Shown in pieces: positions 62,761 through 64,000 of a stretch of 64,000 nt of DNA. This stretch comes from Prosthecomicrobium pneumaticum (GTDB taxonomy: Bacteria; Pseudomonadota; Alphaproteobacteria; Rhizobiales; Kaistiaceae): NCBI RefSeq assembly GCF_014199915.1, contig NZ_JACHOO010000004.1:290024-354023 (forward strand), written 5' to 3'. The position numbers and the translations under genes are program-made. The notes under the pieces were generated by a model. That model saw only the letters and a program-made list of their open reading frames with translations, was not told the origin of the DNA and did not search any database. Position 1 is the first letter of the stretch; the number at the start of each line of letters is the position of its first letter.

Positions 62761-64000
62761 CTACGGCGCCGTCCCGATGGCGCCGTCCGGCGCCGCGCCG
62801 GCGAGGCGGATCGCCTGAACCCGGCCGCCGAGCACCGCCTCTGCCGCCTCGACGACGTGTTCGTGATGGGTGAAGAGGAGCACCTGGGTGTGCCGGCCGA
62901 GCTCGGCGAGGAGGGCGAGGCCGGCGCGGGTGCGCCGCTCGTCGAAGGAGACGAAGAGATCGTCGCCGACGAAGGGCAGCGGCGCGGCGCGGCCGGCATG
63001 ATCCTCGATCGCCGCGACGCGGAGCGCCAGGAAGAGCTGGTCGGCGGTGCCCTCCGACAGGGCGTCGACGGCATGGTGCCGCCCATCGCGCAGCGCCGCG
63101 AGGCGGGGCGGATCCTGATCGTAATCGATGCCGATGCCCGACCAGGCGCCGCCGGTCAGCGTCGCGAAGGCGGCCGATACCCGCTCGATCAGCGGGCTCT
63201 GATGGCGGGCGCGGTAGAGATCGATGGCGCTCGACAGGAGGCGCGCGGCGGTGTGGTCGCGCACGAAGCGGGTGGCGGCATCGGTGATCTCGGCGAGCGC
63301 GTCCCGCTCGTCCTGCGCGGCGGCCGCGGCGCCCGCTGTTTCGTCGAGTGCTGCGAGCGCATGATCGGCCGCGATGTGCCGTTCGATCGCCGCGGCATGG
63401 GCGGCGGCGGCGCGCGCGACGTCACCCTCCGCCGCGAGACGCGCGGCGAGGAGCGCCGCCTCATCCCGCCCGGCGAGGTCCGCCCGCAGCGCCGCCTCGT
63501 CGAAGGCCGGAATGTGCAGCGCGAGGCGGGCGCGGGCCTCCGCGACGGCGCGGTCGTGCGCTTCCGCGGCGTCGAGCCGGGCGAGGAGGGGCGGCAGATC
63601 GGCGATCGCCGCGAGGCCGGCCTCGGCGACGAGCGGGGCGAGACCGGCGGCAGCGCGCGCCGCCGCCTCGTCGGCCGCCGCGCGTGCCCGGGTCCGCCGC
63701 GCCGCCGCCTCGACCGCCTGCTCGGCGCGGGCGCCGGCCCGCCGCGCCTCGTCGAGGCGGACCTTCAGCCGGCGGATGGCGGCGGCCGGATCGTCGGGCG
63801 GCGGCAGGTCGAGCAGGGCGGCGAGCGCCGCCACCTCCGCCGCGAAGCGGTCGCGGTCTTCCTCGATGCGGGCAATGCGGTGCTCGGCGGTGCGAAGGGC
63901 CTCGACGGCGGCGGGGGCCTCGCGCCACAGATCGAGCGCGGCGCGCGCCTCGTCGGCGGCCGCCTGCGGCCGGACTGCGACCTGCGGGAACACCTCGGCG
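62761..64000 (-). CDS. YhaN/SbcC-like AAA ATPase, 5' end outside window
   Basis: The visible 413 residues are the C-terminal part of a large SMC-like ATPase. About 1-270 of the visible part is a long alanine/arginine-rich coiled coil; the end carries the ABC-type C-motif LSEGTADQLFLALRVAAIEDH and Walker B with PFVGDDLFVSFDERR, then FTHHEHVVEAA. Walker A must lie in the missing N-terminus. In other genomes such genes pair with a Mre11/SbcD-like exonuclease (YhaO), which would lie beyond the window. It ends 18 bp from the LysR stop, convergent. Confidence 0.85.
   Translation of the reverse strand, partial: AEVFPQVAVRPQAAADEARAALDLWREAPAAVEALRTAEHRIARIEEDRDRFAAEVAALAALLDLPPPDDPAAAIRRLKVRLDEARRAGARAEQAVEAAARRTRARAAADEAAARAAAGLAPLVAEAGLAAIADLPPLLARLDAAEAHDRAVAEARARLALHIPAFDEAALRADLAGRDEAALLAARLAAEGDVARAAAAHAAAIERHIAADHALAALDETAGAAAAAQDERDALAEITDAATRFVRDHTAARLLSSAIDLYRARHQSPLIERVSAAFATLTGGAWSGIGIDYDQDPPRLAALRDGRHHAVDALSEGTADQLFLALRVAAIEDHAGRAAPLPFVGDDLFVSFDERRTRAGLALLAELGRHTQVLLFTHHEHVVEAAEAVLGGRVQAIRLAGAAPDGAIGTAP

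Noticed and set aside
62761-64000. Defence-system ATPase at the right edge
   Set aside because: C-terminal motifs fit YhaN/SbcC-type repair ATPases; the N-terminus and partner gene are outside the window, so no defence role can be supported.

Overview
The window is about 70% GC, densely packed chromosomal DNA of an alphaproteobacterium, most likely Hyphomicrobiales (Rhizobiales). The evidence is a GcrA cell-cycle regulator with GANTC (CcrM) sites beside it, a SAM-II riboswitch before metZ, a long-form pstSCAB-phoU-phoB cluster driven by phoR, the argD-argF-hslO and apaG-metZ neighbourhoods, DUF4254 next to a family 9 glycosyltransferase, and intergenic palindromes of the CTCTCCCGC/GCGGGAGAG type. 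I see no tRNA, rRNA, CRISPR array, insertion sequence or prophage.

Layout. 1-2.9 kb: end of a mannose-1-phosphate guanylyltransferase gene and a c-di-GMP type GGDEF/EAL protein with degraded active sites. 2.9-8.2 kb: a spermidine/putrescine-type ABC transporter operon divergent from a GntR regulator, with a 16-bp palindrome between them. 8.4-10.3 kb: a small DUF2798 gene, DUF4254 and a heptosyltransferase-like gene. 10.4-27.7 kb: reductive pyrimidine catabolism. Dihydropyrimidine dehydrogenase (two subunits), dihydropyrimidinase and N-carbamoyl-beta-alanine amidohydrolase make beta-alanine; beta-alanine:pyruvate transaminase and a CoA-acylating semialdehyde dehydrogenase take it to acetyl-CoA. 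A RutR orthologue, a near-consensus RutR operator before the first gene, an XRE-cupin regulator, a NitT/TauT/ThiXYZ-type ABC transporter, a glutaminase-STAS-cNMP fusion and an inverted HicAB pair lie in the same block. 28.5-31.8 kb: an FAD oxidoreductase, an Lrp regulator, alanine dehydrogenase and CueR.

32-44 kb: an unknown membrane protein, PPK2 polyphosphate kinase, then phoR-pstS-pstC-pstA-pstB-phoU-phoB with a Pho box before pstS. 42.7-43.7 kb is an array of palindromic repeats. 43.8-45.8 kb: a cold-shock gene with promoter and long 5' leader, two small unknown genes and gcrA. 46-52.8 kb: argD-argF-hslO, then apaG and metZ (with SAM-II riboswitch) on the other strand, then a double-length dCTP deaminase. 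54-61.7 kb: phosphonoacetate hydrolase, a second alkaline-phosphatase-superfamily enzyme and a peptide-type ABC transporter in one minus-strand run, divergent from a LysR regulator. The window ends inside a YhaN/SbcC-like ATPase gene.

Most worth following up: the phosphonoacetate hydrolase/peptide-type ABC cluster, the argD leader with competing hairpins, the GANTC cluster and 24-bp inverted repeat between gcrA and argD, the RutR-controlled pyrimidine block with its unassigned transporter, and the composite repeat family, which extends into the coding end of one ABC gene. No classical defence system is visible.
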